Part shown: positions 42,876-52,203 of the stretch, piece by piece
Position numbering within the stretch: position 1 is the stretch's first letter
Layout: each line of letters opens with the position of its first letter
DNA from: Rhizobium tropici CIAT 899
GTDB taxonomy: Bacteria; Pseudomonadota; Alphaproteobacteria; Rhizobiales; Rhizobiaceae
DNA: 64,000 nucleotides
Direction: 5' to 3'
Assembly: GCF_000330885.1 (NCBI RefSeq)
Contig: NC_020059.1
Location: 361,001-425,000, forward strand
Notes under the pieces: model-generated
What the model saw: only the letters and a program-made list of their open reading frames with translations
Told to the model about the DNA's origin: nothing
The model's database searches: none
Program-made: the position numbers and the translations under genes

Positions 42876-43469
42876 TCAGCCGCGGCTATAGACCCAGAGC
42901 TGGGCCGGCGGAATGTTGCGAACGATGAAGTCGTAATGGCGGATATGGTATCGATCCGGCTTGGCGATGATCGGCGAGACCGGGCCGTAGGAGATCTGAA
43001 CCACCGGCCGGCCGGGCGGGATGCGATCCAGCAGGCTCTCGAGAAGCGCGACGCGCGCCTTCATCGGGAAGTTGAGAAGGGGAATGCCCGAGACGACGGA
43101 ATCGAAGGTCTGGCCGCGCAGCACGCCTAGCGTCTTATCGAGATCGAAGGCGTCCCCATTGATGAAGTTGACCCCGGGGTAACGGCGGACGAGATGATTG
43201 TAGAAATCGGTGGAATATTCGATGGCAACGAGATTTTGTGGCTCGACGCCGCGTCCGAGGATCGCCTTGGTGATCGCTCCGGTTCCCGGCCCAAGCTCCA
43301 GCACGGGCAGACCTGATTGCGTGTTGATGACACCAGCCATCTTGCGGGCCGTGATCGATGAGGTGGGCACGATCGACCCCACGGTCTTAGGCCCCTGCAT
43401 CATGCCCTTGAAGAAACGAATCTCCTCGTCGAATTTCTTGCCCAGCCGTTCCTTGAGACGCAGCGCCAT
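42876..43469 (-). CDS. pmtA: Phosphatidylethanolamine N-methyltransferase
   Basis: 197 aa, Sinorhizobium/Rhodobacter-type PmtA that methylates phosphatidylethanolamine three times to phosphatidylcholine at the inner membrane. The N-terminus MALRLKERLGKKFDEEIRFF is amphipathic and membrane-seeking, then MMQGPKTVGSIVPTSS near 23-38, and the SAM motif LELGPGTGAITKAI near 57-70. SYGPVSPIIAKP near 160 is characteristic. Phosphatidylcholine is important for rhizobia-host interaction. It starts an operon with the phosphatase and pyrF genes. Confidence 0.94.
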   Translation of the reverse strand: MALRLKERLGKKFDEEIRFFKGMMQGPKTVGSIVPTSSITARKMAGVINTQSGLPVLELGPGTGAITKAILGRGVEPQNLVAIEYSTDFYNHLVRRYPGVNFINGDAFDLDKTLGVLRGQTFDSVVSGIPLLNFPMKARVALLESLLDRIPPGRPVVQISYGPVSPIIAKPDRYHIRHYDFIVRNIPPAQLWVYSRG

Positions 43470-43581
43470 GCTCTCCCCCCATCAGATGTTACCGTCGCGA
43501 CTTACATATTGCTTCTCTAGGATCTTGCAACCGAATGACGCAATAACAAGAGAAAATGTCGCAATCGACAAAAGACCAAAT

Positions 43582-43622
43582 AAAAGCGCCCTTGCGTAAC
43601 TTAAACGCATGAAGGGCGCTTT
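43582..43622 (-). terminator. Rho-independent terminator of dnaN
   Basis: AAAGCGCCCTT (43583-43593) pairs with AAGGGCGCTTT (43612-43622) around a partly paired loop, 7 bp past the dnaN stop on the minus strand, and TTTTA follows. Confidence 0.8.
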
Positions 43623-43629
43623 GGTTTCG

Positions 43630-44748
43630 CTACACGCGCATCGGCATCAGCACATAAAGCGCGTCGTCGCCGGCCGTGTCGCGAATGAGCGTCGGCGAGC
43701 CGGCATCGGCCAGCAGGAATATGGCCGCATCGCCGGAAAGCTGTGCGGTGATGTCGAGCAGGTACTTGGCGTTGAAGCCGATTTCCATCGGGTCCATCTC
43801 ATAGCCGACGGCAACTTCTTCCGTCGCACTTCCAGAATCCGGATTGTTGACGGTCAGCAGCAGTTGGCCGTCGGACAGTGCCAGCTTCACGGCGCGGCCA
43901 CGCTCCGAAGAAATCGTTGACACGCGGTCGACGGCCTGGGCAAAGGTCTCGCAATCGACCCGCATTTCCTTGTCGTTGTTGGCGGGAATGACGCGCTGAT
44001 AGTCCGGAAAAGTACCGTCGATCAGCTTCGAGGTCATGACGATCGAGCCGATCGTCAGGCGGATCTTGGCGTCGGAGACTTCGACGGTGACCATCGCGTC
44101 CGGTGTATCCACGAGCTTCTGCAGTTCTCCCACAGTCTTGCGTGGGATGATGATCCCAGGCATCCCTTCGGAGCCGGAAGGCGCACTGACATCGGCGCGC
44201 GCCAGGCGATGGCCGTCGGTGGCGACAGCGCGGAGCTTCAGGTCGCCGCCGCTTTCGATCGTGTGAAAGAAGATGCCATTGAGGTAGTAACGCGTCTCCT
44301 CGGTGGAGATCGCAAACTGCGTGCGGTCGATCAGCATCTTCAGATCGGACGCCTTCAGCTTGAAGGAATGGCTGAAGCTGCCGGCAGTGAGATCGGGGAA
44401 ATCGGATTCCGGCAGGCACTGCAGCGAGAATTTCGAGCGACCGGAGGTGACCGTCATCGAGCTGCCGTCGGGGTTGGTGGCAAGAAGCACTTCCGATCCG
44501 TCGGACAGCTTACGCACGATGTCGTAGAGCAGGTGCGCGGGAACCGTGGTGGCGCCGGCCTGTTCGACATTGGCGGGCGTCGCCTCGGTGATTTCGAGAT
44601 CGAGGTCGGTCGCCTTCATGTCAAGGTTCGTGCCGTCGGCTTTGAGCAGCACGTTGGACAGGATCGGGATCGTGTTGCGACGCTCGACCACGCGATGCAC
44701 GTGGTTCAGCGACTTCAGGAGGTTCGACCGCTCTATTGTAATACGCAT
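43630..44748 (-). CDS. dnaN: DNA polymerase III beta sliding clamp
   Basis: 372 aa from ATG 44748 (MRITIERSNLLKSLNHVHRV), the usual start; a longer frame upstream is rejected. DnaN is a ring dimer that tethers polymerases to DNA. Three repeated clamp domains are seen, with the DNA-contact blocks LEITEATPANVEQ near 60-72, ATDGHRLARADV near 177-188, and the C-terminal DALYVLMPMRV. It is divergent from rsmI. A clear terminator lies downstream. Confidence 0.97.
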   Translation of the reverse strand: MRITIERSNLLKSLNHVHRVVERRNTIPILSNVLLKADGTNLDMKATDLDLEITEATPANVEQAGATTVPAHLLYDIVRKLSDGSEVLLATNPDGSSMTVTSGRSKFSLQCLPESDFPDLTAGSFSHSFKLKASDLKMLIDRTQFAISTEETRYYLNGIFFHTIESGGDLKLRAVATDGHRLARADVSAPSGSEGMPGIIIPRKTVGELQKLVDTPDAMVTVEVSDAKIRLTIGSIVMTSKLIDGTFPDYQRVIPANNDKEMRVDCETFAQAVDRVSTISSERGRAVKLALSDGQLLLTVNNPDSGSATEEVAVGYEMDPMEIGFNAKYLLDITAQLSGDAAIFLLADAGSPTLIRDTAGDDALYVLMPMRV

Positions 44749-45000
44749 GGATGCTACCGCTTTCGACCGTGACTTGCCGGGCGGCCCGAGGCGCCCGAGC
44801 GACATGTTTTCGGACAAGGCCCGAAAGATTGGACAGGCAACTTGGCAGACTTCTCCATCCGAATGCAAGAGGCATAGGCGATTTGTCGGGCGCCAATTCG
44901 CCATTTCGTCGGCAATGCTCCACAGGAATTGCACCGCTCTTGCCGTCCGTGCGTGCCTCGCCCATAAAGGCTGCTTATTCCAAGTGAATTCAGGACCGGC
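44749..45000. other. Divergent intergenic region dnaN/rsmI
   Basis: 252 bp with no supported gene. It must hold promoters for dnaN and rsmI. Frames across it (for example around 44754-45053) are antisense shadows with poor start signals. Confidence 0.5.
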
Positions 45001-45909
45001 ATGAACGAAGAGCAATCAGGCGGCGGGACACGCAGTTTCCGCCTGCATAACAATCAGATCCCGGCCCGCCCCCTTGAACCGGCGCTCTATCTCGTCGCGA
45101 CGCCGATCGGCAATCTCGGCGATATCACTTTGCGGGCGCTGGAGACGCTGGCCGGTGCCGATGTGCTGGCCTGCGAGGATACGCGTGTCACCCGTGTCCT
45201 GCTCGACCGCTATGGCATTCAGAACAAGCCGTATGCCTATCACGAATACAATGCCGATGAGGCAGGCCCCCGGCTGCTGCAGGCTCTGGAAGCTGGCCGA
45301 TCGGTGGCGCTGGTATCGGATGCCGGCACGCCGCTCGTTTCCGACCCCGGCTACCGTCTTGCGGTGCAGGCGATCGAGGCGGGATACAAGGTCGTTCCCA
45401 TTCCCGGCGCATCGGCGCCGCTTGCCGCGCTCGTTGGCTCTGGTCTTCCCAACGACGCCTTCTTCTTTGCCGGTTTCCTACCTGCAAAGGACAAGGGCCG
45501 GCGCGATCGTCTGGCCGAGCTTGCGAGCGTCCCCGCGACCCTGATCTTCTTTGAATCGCCGCATCGCATCGCCGCCACGCTTGCCGCCGCCGCCGATGTG
45601 CTTGGCGGCGAGCGCGCCGGCGCCGTTTGCCGCGAGCTGACGAAGACCTTCGAGGAATTTCGCCGCGGCACACTATCCGAACTCGCAGCATTCTATGATG
45701 CCGTTGACAATGTAAAAGGCGAGATCGTCTGGCTCGTCGGCCCGCCGGCGGAAAACGTCGCGGCGGAGGCCGATGTCGATGCCATCCTCGCCGATCTCTC
45801 CGGGACCATGCCGACCGCCAAGGCGGCAACGGAGGCTGCGCGCTTGACCGGCTTGCCGCGCAAGGAGCTTTACCAGCGCCTGCTCGACATGAAGGAGCGC
45901 CATGGCTGA
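45001..45909 (+). CDS. rsmI: 16S rRNA 2'-O-ribose methyltransferase RsmI
   Basis: 302 aa. RsmI methylates the ribose of C1402 in 16S rRNA with SAM. The tetrapyrrole-methylase-like domain shows ALYLVATPIGNLGDITLRAL (residues about 26-45), LACEDTRVTRVLLDRYGI, and SDAGTPLVSDPGYRL near 105-119, the SAM pocket; a C-terminal domain with ELTKTFEEFRRGTLSEL follows near 215. The N-terminus has a 25-residue extension before the family start. It overlaps yraN by 8 bp. Confidence 0.96.
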   Translation: MNEEQSGGGTRSFRLHNNQIPARPLEPALYLVATPIGNLGDITLRALETLAGADVLACEDTRVTRVLLDRYGIQNKPYAYHEYNADEAGPRLLQALEAGRSVALVSDAGTPLVSDPGYRLAVQAIEAGYKVVPIPGASAPLAALVGSGLPNDAFFFAGFLPAKDKGRRDRLAELASVPATLIFFESPHRIAATLAAAADVLGGERAGAVCRELTKTFEEFRRGTLSELAAFYDAVDNVKGEIVWLVGPPAENVAAEADVDAILADLSGTMPTAKAATEAARLTGLPRKELYQRLLDMKERHG

Positions 45910-46282
45910 TACGAAGCCCGGGTCCGGCGAGAAGCTGAAGCGGCAAAAGGCATGGCGGCGCGGCCATGTGGCCGAATATCTCGCCGCCGCCTTCCTGATG
46001 CTGAAGGGCTATCGCATCCTGGCGATCCGCCATCGCACCAAGCTCGGCGAAATCGATATCGTCGCCCGCAAAGGTGATCTCGCTATCTTCGTGGAGGTCA
46101 AATCCAGACGCGGCGCGCAGGAGGCGATCGACGCCGTTTCCTTCTCGTCGCAAAACCGCATCCGTGCTGCGAGCGATCTCTGGCTCGCGCGGCAACCGGA
46201 TTTTGCCCGTCTCTCGCAACGCTACGACATCGTCGCCATGCTCCCCGGCCGCTGGCCGCAGCATTTTCCGGATGCGTTTTGA
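45902..46282 (+). CDS. yraN: YraN/UPF0102 nuclease-fold protein
   Basis: 126 aa. UPF0102 proteins have a restriction-endonuclease-like fold and follow rsmI in many bacteria. Visible: AWRRGHVAEYLAAAFLMLKGYRIL then RTKLGEIDIVARKGDLAIFVEVKSR, the D-(x)n-ExK active-site pattern (about residues 45-70). Basic DNA-binding residues flank it. The ATG lies inside the rsmI end. Role in recombination is suspected, not proven. Confidence 0.92.
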   Translation: MADTKPGSGEKLKRQKAWRRGHVAEYLAAAFLMLKGYRILAIRHRTKLGEIDIVARKGDLAIFVEVKSRRGAQEAIDAVSFSSQNRIRAASDLWLARQPDFARLSQRYDIVAMLPGRWPQHFPDAF

Positions 46283-46384
46283 GCGCGGCGTTACAGGACC
46301 GTCACAAAATCAGCCTATTGCCGGGCGACCAGCGCTCGCGGCTTTTTCGCCGGCGCACATGAACTCATTTCGACAGGCTTGATC

Positions 46385-47380
46385 ATGATCCGCTACACCG
46401 TCTCCGCATTCACCGTTCCTTCGCAGGAGGAGCGAAAGAGCTTTGTCTCTCTAGAAAAAACTCCGGCCGTTCATGCCGAGAAGCTCGCATCGCTCGTCTG
46501 CCTGAATACGGTGCGCATCGGCGGGACGGGTACCACGACCGAGGCTCTGTTCTTCCCCTTTACCGTCGCGGCCTGGAATCTCGAACGCTGCCTCTTTCCC
46601 GAGGAAAGTGCGGCCAAGCTGCGGGAAACCGGCGCGCCGCTGGTGCTGCTGTCGGAAATGGATCTGGGCATGGCCCGCACCGAGCAGCGCGACCCGACCG
46701 CGATCATCGCCGGCGAACTCGGCATGAAACATGCCTATGGTGTCGAGTTTCTCGAACTCAGTCTTGGCTCGGAAATCGAGCGCTCCTACTGCCGCGACGA
46801 TTTCAACGAGAAGGGCTTTCACGGCAATGCCCTGATGGCCTCCGTTGCCCTGAAGGATGCTTTCATGATCCGTCTGCCCGGCGAGGCCGTCTGGTTCAAC
46901 GATAGCAACGAGCAGCCGCGCATCGGCGATCGCTGCGCCGTCGGCGCCATCGTCGAGACAGAGGCGGGTCCCATGGTCGCGGTTTCCGTTCACCTCGAAA
47001 GTGTTGCGACCGCGGCCTATCGGGAGCGGCAGTTGGCGGCATTGATCGATGAGGTCGAAGCTTTAGCGCCGGGCCTGCCGATCCTGATCGGCGGCGATCT
47101 CAATACCGGCAATCATACTGGCGGCGATTACGCGACCGATACGCTGTTCGCCATGGCCGAGGGCCGCGGCTTTGAATGCCATGGCGGCCCGCTCGATCAA
47201 ACGAGCACGCGCCCGAGCCTGATCACCCGTTTCCCCGATCGTGCCATGAAGCTCGACTGGTTCATCACCCGCGGCTTGAAGATCGGTGAAAGCCATCTTG
47301 TTTCTTCCCTCAATGAAGAGGGCAAGCCGCTCTCCGACCACGATATGGTCGTTTGCACAATCGAAGGTTTTTCCGCCTGA
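46385..47380 (+). CDS. Endonuclease/exonuclease/phosphatase family protein
   Basis: 331 aa from ATG 46385; the frame also opens at a TTG six bases earlier. The EEP fold is visible: FTVAAWNLERCLFPEES near residue 58-74, ALLSEMDLGMARTEQR (metal Glu), VSVHLESVATAAYRERQL near 200, LIGGDLNTGNHTGG near 240, and PLSDHDMVVCTIEGF at the end (catalytic His). It may be a nuclease or a phosphodiesterase; the substrate cannot be told. In rhizobial genomes gshB usually follows yraN more closely, so this gene and the cupin appear inserted between them. Confidence 0.85.
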   Translation: MIRYTVSAFTVPSQEERKSFVSLEKTPAVHAEKLASLVCLNTVRIGGTGTTTEALFFPFTVAAWNLERCLFPEESAAKLRETGAPLVLLSEMDLGMARTEQRDPTAIIAGELGMKHAYGVEFLELSLGSEIERSYCRDDFNEKGFHGNALMASVALKDAFMIRLPGEAVWFNDSNEQPRIGDRCAVGAIVETEAGPMVAVSVHLESVATAAYRERQLAALIDEVEALAPGLPILIGGDLNTGNHTGGDYATDTLFAMAEGRGFECHGGPLDQTSTRPSLITRFPDRAMKLDWFITRGLKIGESHLVSSLNEEGKPLSDHDMVVCTIEGFSA

Positions 47381-47476
47381 TCGCTGCAATCGTTAAAATG
47401 CACTGGGTTTCATGAACCGCGCCGTTACCGCTTCCATGCGATGAGATCGCAGACGCGCATGGAATTGGGGGATTGC

Positions 47477-47980
47477 ATGGTCTTGAAACTGATGTTGGCG
47501 AGCATGGCGGCCTTTGCCGCGCGTGCCGTCCCGGCCGTGGTCGCGCTGCCGCGGTCGAAAAGCTTCGTGGCTGGCGCCAGCAATGAAATGGAAATGAAGC
47601 CGGCGCCGATCGAGCCGTCCTGGATCCTGGCGGGCGATCCCGTCGCCCGCATCGCCGAGCATTCGCGCGGGCAGGACGATGCAGCCATGACCGCGCTGTG
47701 GGATTGTACGGCCGGCGAGTTCCGCTGGTATTTCGGCTGGGACGAAACCGTGATGATCCTCGAAGGCGAGGTGCATATTACCACGGAAGACGGCGTTGAG
47801 CGGACGCTCAGCGCCGGCGATGTCGCCTATTTTGCCGGCGGCACCTGGGCGACATGGCGCATCGATCGCTACCTGCGCAAGGTTGCCTTTCTGCGCAAGC
47901 CGTTCCCGAAGCCTTTGACCATGGCTTACCGCCTGCGCAACTTCGTTCGGCAGGGCGGCACACAGGGTCTTGCCGCCTGA
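47477..47980 (+). CDS. Cupin domain protein
   Basis: 167 aa from ATG 47477, with GGGGG 5 nt upstream. A signal-like N-terminus MVLKLMLASMAAFAARAVPA precedes a Cupin_3 (DUF861)-like barrel: CTAGEFRWYFGWDETVMILEGEVHI (shown in part) and SAGDVAYFAGGTWATW are the two cupin motifs, with His/Glu metal ligands weak, so it may be non-catalytic. Function unknown. It lies 96 bp after the EEP gene and before gshB. Confidence 0.82.
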   Translation: MVLKLMLASMAAFAARAVPAVVALPRSKSFVAGASNEMEMKPAPIEPSWILAGDPVARIAEHSRGQDDAAMTALWDCTAGEFRWYFGWDETVMILEGEVHITTEDGVERTLSAGDVAYFAGGTWATWRIDRYLRKVAFLRKPFPKPLTMAYRLRNFVRQGGTQGLAA

Positions 47981-48088
47981 GTGCGGCAAGCCTGTCGAGC
48001 AAACCTCCGGCGGAAGCCATTGAATAGCCGTTGCGTTTGCATGCGGGCCGACCTACATCTGTCCGCAAATCCGAGCGAGGGCTGACTT

Positions 48089-49036
48089 ATGGCTGGTATC
48101 AAGAATGTTGCGGTCCAGATGGACCATGTGAAGAGCATCAACATTGCGGGTGATTCCACCTTTGCCATGAGCCTCGAGGCGCAGAACCGCGGCTACAAGC
48201 TCTTCCACTATACGCCGGAGCGGCTGAGCATGCGCGATGGCAAGGTCTATGCCTCCGTCGAGCCGATGATCCTGCGCGACGTCAAGGGCGATCACTTCGA
48301 GCTCGGCGAGCCGGAGCGCGTCGATCTCTCGACAATGGACGTGGTGCTGCTGCGCCAGGACCCGCCTTTCGACATGGCCTATATCACTTCGACGCATCTG
48401 CTCGAGCGCATCCACCCGAAGACGCTCGTCGTCAATGACCCGGCCTGGGTCCGCAATTCGCCGGAAAAGATCTTCGTCACCGAATTTGCCGATCTCATGC
48501 CGAAGACGCTGATCACCCGCGATCCGGCTGAAATCCGCCGCTTCCGCGATGAGATGGGCGACATCATTCTGAAGCCGCTCTACGGCAATGGCGGCGCCGG
48601 CGTCTTTCATTCGACCCGCGACGACCGCAATCTCTCGTCTCTTCTCGAAATGTTCGGCCAGCTCTTCCGCGAGCCGTTCATCGCCCAGCAATATCTGCCC
48701 GACGTGCGCAAGGGCGACAAGCGCATCATCCTTGTCGATGGCGAGGCCGTCGGCGCGATCAACCGCGTGCCGGCCGAACATGACGCCCGCTCCAACATGC
48801 ATGTCGGCGGCCGCGCCGAAGCCACGGAGCTGACGGCGCGCGAACAGGAAATCTGCAAGCGCATCGGACCGGCCCTGAAGGAGCGCGGCTTCCTGCTCGT
48901 CGGCATCGATGTCATCGGCGACTATATGACCGAGATCAACGTGACGTCGCCGACCGGCATCCGCGAAGTCAAGCGTTTCGGCGGCGCTGATATCGCCAGC
49001 CTGCTCTGGGATGCGATCGAAGCCAAGCGGGCCTGA
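48089..49036 (+). CDS. gshB: Glutathione synthase
   Basis: 315 aa. GshB adds glycine to gamma-glutamylcysteine using ATP. The ATP-grasp fold: [20 protein letters not shown] at the N-terminus, [18 protein letters not shown] near 90-107, [18 protein letters not shown] near 155-172 (phosphate loop), and [20 protein letters not shown] near 272-291 (metal-binding Glu/Asn). AGCGAGGG lies about 12 nt before the ATG. The gene is single; its usual rhizobial neighbours rsmI and yraN lie upstream, with two genes in between. Confidence 0.96.
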   Translation: MAGIKNVAVQMDHVKSINIAGDSTFAMSLEAQNRGYKLFHYTPERLSMRDGKVYASVEPMILRDVKGDHFELGEPERVDLSTMDVVLLRQDPPFDMAYITSTHLLERIHPKTLVVNDPAWVRNSPEKIFVTEFADLMPKTLITRDPAEIRRFRDEMGDIILKPLYGNGGAGVFHSTRDDRNLSSLLEMFGQLFREPFIAQQYLPDVRKGDKRIILVDGEAVGAINRVPAEHDARSNMHVGGRAEATELTAREQEICKRIGPALKERGFLLVGIDVIGDYMTEINVTSPTGIREVKRFGGADIASLLWDAIEAKRA

Positions 49037-49120
49037 TCGGCAGTTGCTCCCACGCTTTCAGCTGAACGATCATAGTCACCCAGGCATATCGATGATTTCG
49101 ACGTGCTTGGTGAAGTTTTT

Positions 49121-49135
49121 GTTCGTTTATTGTTC
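49121..49135 (+). promoter_or_regulatory. Candidate LexA (SOS) box upstream of comM
   Basis: GTTC-GTTTATT-GTTC, reading toward comM/yifB, lies 94 bp before its ATG in a non-coding stretch. All eight positions and the 7-bp spacing match the alphaproteobacterial LexA site. Confidence 0.6.
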
Positions 49136-49228
49136 TTGTTTCATTCTTTTTCTTATGCCAGATTGCAACCCGAAGTTTGCTGATCGGGGCACGTAACGGC
49201 AAACGGGTTCGGCGACAGGGGATAGGGC

Positions 49229-50761
49229 ATGGTAGCGCGCGTCAGTACGGTGGCGTTTCAGGGCATCGAGGGTGTACCCGTCGAAGTGCAGGTGATGATC
49301 GCACCCGGCAAGGTGCTGATGCACATCGTCGGCCTGCCCGATAAGGCCGTGGCCGAGAGCCGGGAGCGGGTTCAGGCGGCGTTGCACGCCTCCGGCCTCG
49401 CGCTGCCGCCGAAGAAAGTAACCGTCAATCTCGCCCCGGCGGATCTGCCCAAGGAGGGCAGCCACTTCGATCTTGCGATCGCGCTCGGTCTGATGGCAGC
49501 GCTCGGCGCGATCCCAGCCGATGCCCTGTCCTCCTACACTGTCATCGGCGAACTCAATCTCGACGGCACGATCGCACCCGTTGCCGGTGCTCTTCCCGCA
49601 GCAATTGCCGCCAATGCCATGGGCAAGGGGCTGATCTGCCCTGCAGAAAGCGGGCCGGAAGCCGCCTGGGCCGGCAAGGAGATCGATATTCTGGCGCCAC
49701 GCAGCCTGATCGCGCTCGCCAATCATTTTCGCGGCACGCAGGTCCTCTCGCGGCCAGAGCCCTCCATTCGCGCCAGCGCTGCCAATCTGCCCGATCTTGC
49801 CGATATCAAGGGGCAGGAAAGCGCCAAGCGGGCCCTGGAAGTGGCCGCCGCCGGCGGGCACAATCTACTTTTCGTCGGGCCTCCCGGCTCCGGCAAATCC
49901 ATGCTCGCCTCCCGCCTGCCGTCGATCCTGCCACCCCTGTCGACGAACGAGCTGCTGGAGGTGTCGATGATCCATTCGATCGCCGGCCAGCTTTCCGGCG
50001 GCAAACTCTCCGACCGGCGGCCCTATCGCGCGCCGCATCACTCCGCCACCATGGCCGCCCTTGTTGGTGGTGGCTTTCGCGCCCGGCCGGGTGAAGTCTC
50101 GCTCGCCCATCACGGCATTCTTTTCCTCGATGAGCTGCCGGAGTTTTCGCCGCAGGCGCTCGATGCGTTGCGCCAGCCGCTGGAAACCGGCGAATGCGTC
50201 ATTGCGAGAGCAAATCACCGGGTTTCCTATCCGGCCGGCATCCAGCTCGTGGCGGCGATGAACCCGTGCCGCTGCGGCATGGCTGGGGAACCGGGCCACA
50301 CCTGCGCCCGTGGGCCGCGCTGCGCTTCAGATTATCAGGGCCGCATTTCCGGTCCATTGCTCGATCGCATCGATATCCGCATCGATGTGCCGGCAGTCTC
50401 CGCCGCCGACCTCATCCGGCCGACATCAGCGGAAAGCAGCGCCGATGTCGCGCTCCGTGTCGCCCGCGCCCGCGAACGGCAGGGGGAACGCTTCGAACGA
50501 GCCGGCATGAAGGATGTCAGCACCAACGCCCGCTGCTCGACCGCGATGATCGAAACCATTGCCGAGCCGGATGCCGCTGGCCTGCAATTGCTGCGCGACG
50601 CGGCCGAGAAGATGAAATTCTCCGCCCGCGGCTATCATCGCATTCTCAAGGTCGCGCGCACGCTTGCCGATCTCGACGATAAACCGACCGTCGGGCGCAT
50701 CCACCTCGCCGAAGCCATCTCCTATCGCATCGCTGGAGAGCGGCTGGCCGCGCATGCCTGA
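49229..50761 (+). CDS. comM: YifB/ComM family AAA+ ATPase (Mg chelatase-like)
   Basis: 510 aa. ComM is a hexameric helicase that widens branch migration during natural transformation and recombination. The N-terminal ChlI/LonC-like domain (about 5-170) is followed by Walker A VGPPGSGKSMLASRLP near 213-228, Walker B HHGILFLDELPEF near 293-305, then YPAGIQLVAAMNPCRCGMAG near 332-351 with the AAA sensor and a Cys motif, and a helical C-terminus (about 400-505). A LexA-type box lies upstream. The gene is convergent with cysK. Confidence 0.95.
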   Translation: MVARVSTVAFQGIEGVPVEVQVMIAPGKVLMHIVGLPDKAVAESRERVQAALHASGLALPPKKVTVNLAPADLPKEGSHFDLAIALGLMAALGAIPADALSSYTVIGELNLDGTIAPVAGALPAAIAANAMGKGLICPAESGPEAAWAGKEIDILAPRSLIALANHFRGTQVLSRPEPSIRASAANLPDLADIKGQESAKRALEVAAAGGHNLLFVGPPGSGKSMLASRLPSILPPLSTNELLEVSMIHSIAGQLSGGKLSDRRPYRAPHHSATMAALVGGGFRARPGEVSLAHHGILFLDELPEFSPQALDALRQPLETGECVIARANHRVSYPAGIQLVAAMNPCRCGMAGEPGHTCARGPRCASDYQGRISGPLLDRIDIRIDVPAVSAADLIRPTSAESSADVALRVARARERQGERFERAGMKDVSTNARCSTAMIETIAEPDAAGLQLLRDAAEKMKFSARGYHRILKVARTLADLDDKPTVGRIHLAEAISYRIAGERLAAHA

Positions 50762-50811
50762 AAATTCGATGCTCAGCTGTCGCCCGGTCACATCCGCCCG
50801 CTCAAAATGAA

Positions 50812-50835
50812 AAAGGGGTGCCGCAGCACCCCTTT
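50812..50835. terminator. Bidirectional terminator comM/cysK
   Basis: AAAGGGGTGC-CGCA-GCACCCCTTT (50812-50835): a perfect 10-bp stem with a CGCA tetraloop between two convergent genes. A-run before and T-run after allow use on both strands. Confidence 0.88.
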
Positions 50836-50858
50836 CCCAATCAGTTGCTGCCGTTAGT

Positions 50859-51827
50859 TCAGCCCCCCAGACCCTCGAACAGCGCCGTCGACAGATAGCG
50901 TTCGGCGAAGGAGGGGATGATGACGACGATGGTCTTGCCTTCGTTTTCCGGGCGCTGGCCGACCTTGATAGCCGCCGTCAGAGCCGCGCCTGAGGAAATG
51001 CCGACCGGCACGCCTTCAAGCTTGGCGACGAGCCGCGCCTGCTGGAATGCCTCGTCGTTGCTGACGGTCACCACCTCGTCATAGACATGCGTATCGAGAA
51101 CCTTCGGTGCGAAGCCGGCGCCGATGCCTTGGATCTTGTGCGGGCCGGGATTGCCGCCGGAAAGAACGGGCGAATCCGCCGGCTCGACGGCAATGACCTT
51201 GATGTCGGGCTTGCGGGCCTTCAGCACCTGGCCGACGCCGGTGATCGTGCCGCCGGTGCCGATACCGGAAACGAAGATATCGACCTTGCCTTCGGTGTCG
51301 TTCCAGATTTCCTCGGCCGTCGTCTTGCGATGGATTTCCGGGTTGGCGGGATTTTCGAACTGCTGCGGAATGATCGCATCCGGCAGCGATGCGGCCAGCT
51401 CTTCGGCCTTGGCGATCGCGCCCTTCATGCCCTTCGGTCCCTCGGTCAGCACCAGCTCGGCGCCGAGCAGCGCCAGCATCTTGCGGCGCTCGATCGACAT
51501 GGTCTCCGGCATGGTGAGGATAAGGCGATAACCCTTGGCGGCGGCGGCAAAGGCGAGCGCAATACCCGTATTGCCCGAAGTCGGCTCGATCAGCACGGAC
51601 CGGCCAGGAGCGATCTTGCCCTGGGCTTCCAGGCTCTCGATCATGGCGACGCCGATGCGGTCCTTCACCGAAGCGATGGGATTGAAGAACTCGAGCTTTG
51701 CCAAGATGTTGGCCTTGACGCCCTTCTCCTTCGCCAGCTTGTCGAGGCGCACGATCGGCGTATCGCCGATGGTCTCGGTGATCGAGGCGTAGACGCGGCC
51801 GCGGCCGGGTTTGCGGGTGTCGGACAT
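50859..51827 (-). CDS. cysK: Cysteine synthase A
   Basis: 322 aa. CysK makes cysteine from O-acetylserine and sulfide with PLP. Visible: [18 protein letters not shown] (N-terminal, about residues 16-33), [16 protein letters not shown] with the PLP Lys (about 50-65), [20 protein letters not shown] near 82-100, and [16 protein letters not shown] near 188-203 (phosphate loop), then [11 protein letters not shown] near 275. The terminal [15 protein letters not shown] holds the substrate-gate residues. It is a single gene with a bidirectional terminator. Confidence 0.97.
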   Translation of the reverse strand: MSDTRKPGRGRVYASITETIGDTPIVRLDKLAKEKGVKANILAKLEFFNPIASVKDRIGVAMIESLEAQGKIAPGRSVLIEPTSGNTGIALAFAAAAKGYRLILTMPETMSIERRKMLALLGAELVLTEGPKGMKGAIAKAEELAASLPDAIIPQQFENPANPEIHRKTTAEEIWNDTEGKVDIFVSGIGTGGTITGVGQVLKARKPDIKVIAVEPADSPVLSGGNPGPHKIQGIGAGFAPKVLDTHVYDEVVTVSNDEAFQQARLVAKLEGVPVGISSGAALTAAIKVGQRPENEGKTIVVIIPSFAERYLSTALFEGLGG

Positions 51828-51963
51828 GGGTAGCTCTCCCTACATTGGATTTATGAAATGACAATAGGATCAAACGCGCGCGGAAACCAGAGTGCGCACC
51901 CGTTCCTTGCGTGAAGCACGTGAGAAAAGAATCTCCCAATGGCCTTCTCCGAGGATGTTTTTT

Positions 51964-52074
51964 TCAGGCGGCGCGCGCTGCGATGAAGGCGGCGGTGGCG
52001 GTGAGGCCCGGGCCGGGAATGGCCGCGGCGATAAAGAGCGCGCCGCAATAGGCAAGCAGGGCCGCGAGCGTCAT
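51964..52074 (-). pseudogene. Truncated LysE/RhtB translocator N-terminus
   Basis: 36-residue frame from ATG 52074, with a perfect AGGAGG about 7 nt upstream, to TGA at 51964. MTLAALLAYCGALFIAAAIP then GPGLTATAAFIAARAA: the first helix and PGPG signature are those of LysE/RhtB exporters, but the remaining five helices are missing and the following frame is unrelated. It is thus probably a degraded remnant, still with a good ribosome site; a genuine 36-aa peptide cannot be excluded. Confidence 0.55.
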
Positions 52075-52203
52075 GAAGCTTTCCTCCTGGGATGGTATCG
52101 GCTCTATTGCACTACCTTTGCGTTTTCAAGCGATTGCGCCGATGCAGCGAACATATTACCTAGGTGTTAACGGCCCATCGTAACTGCTTTGCCCAAGGAT
52201 ATC

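Noticed and set aside
51851..52170. Frames overlapping the LysE remnant
   Set aside because: They lack family similarity and ribosome sites, whereas the minus-strand 36-codon frame has both.
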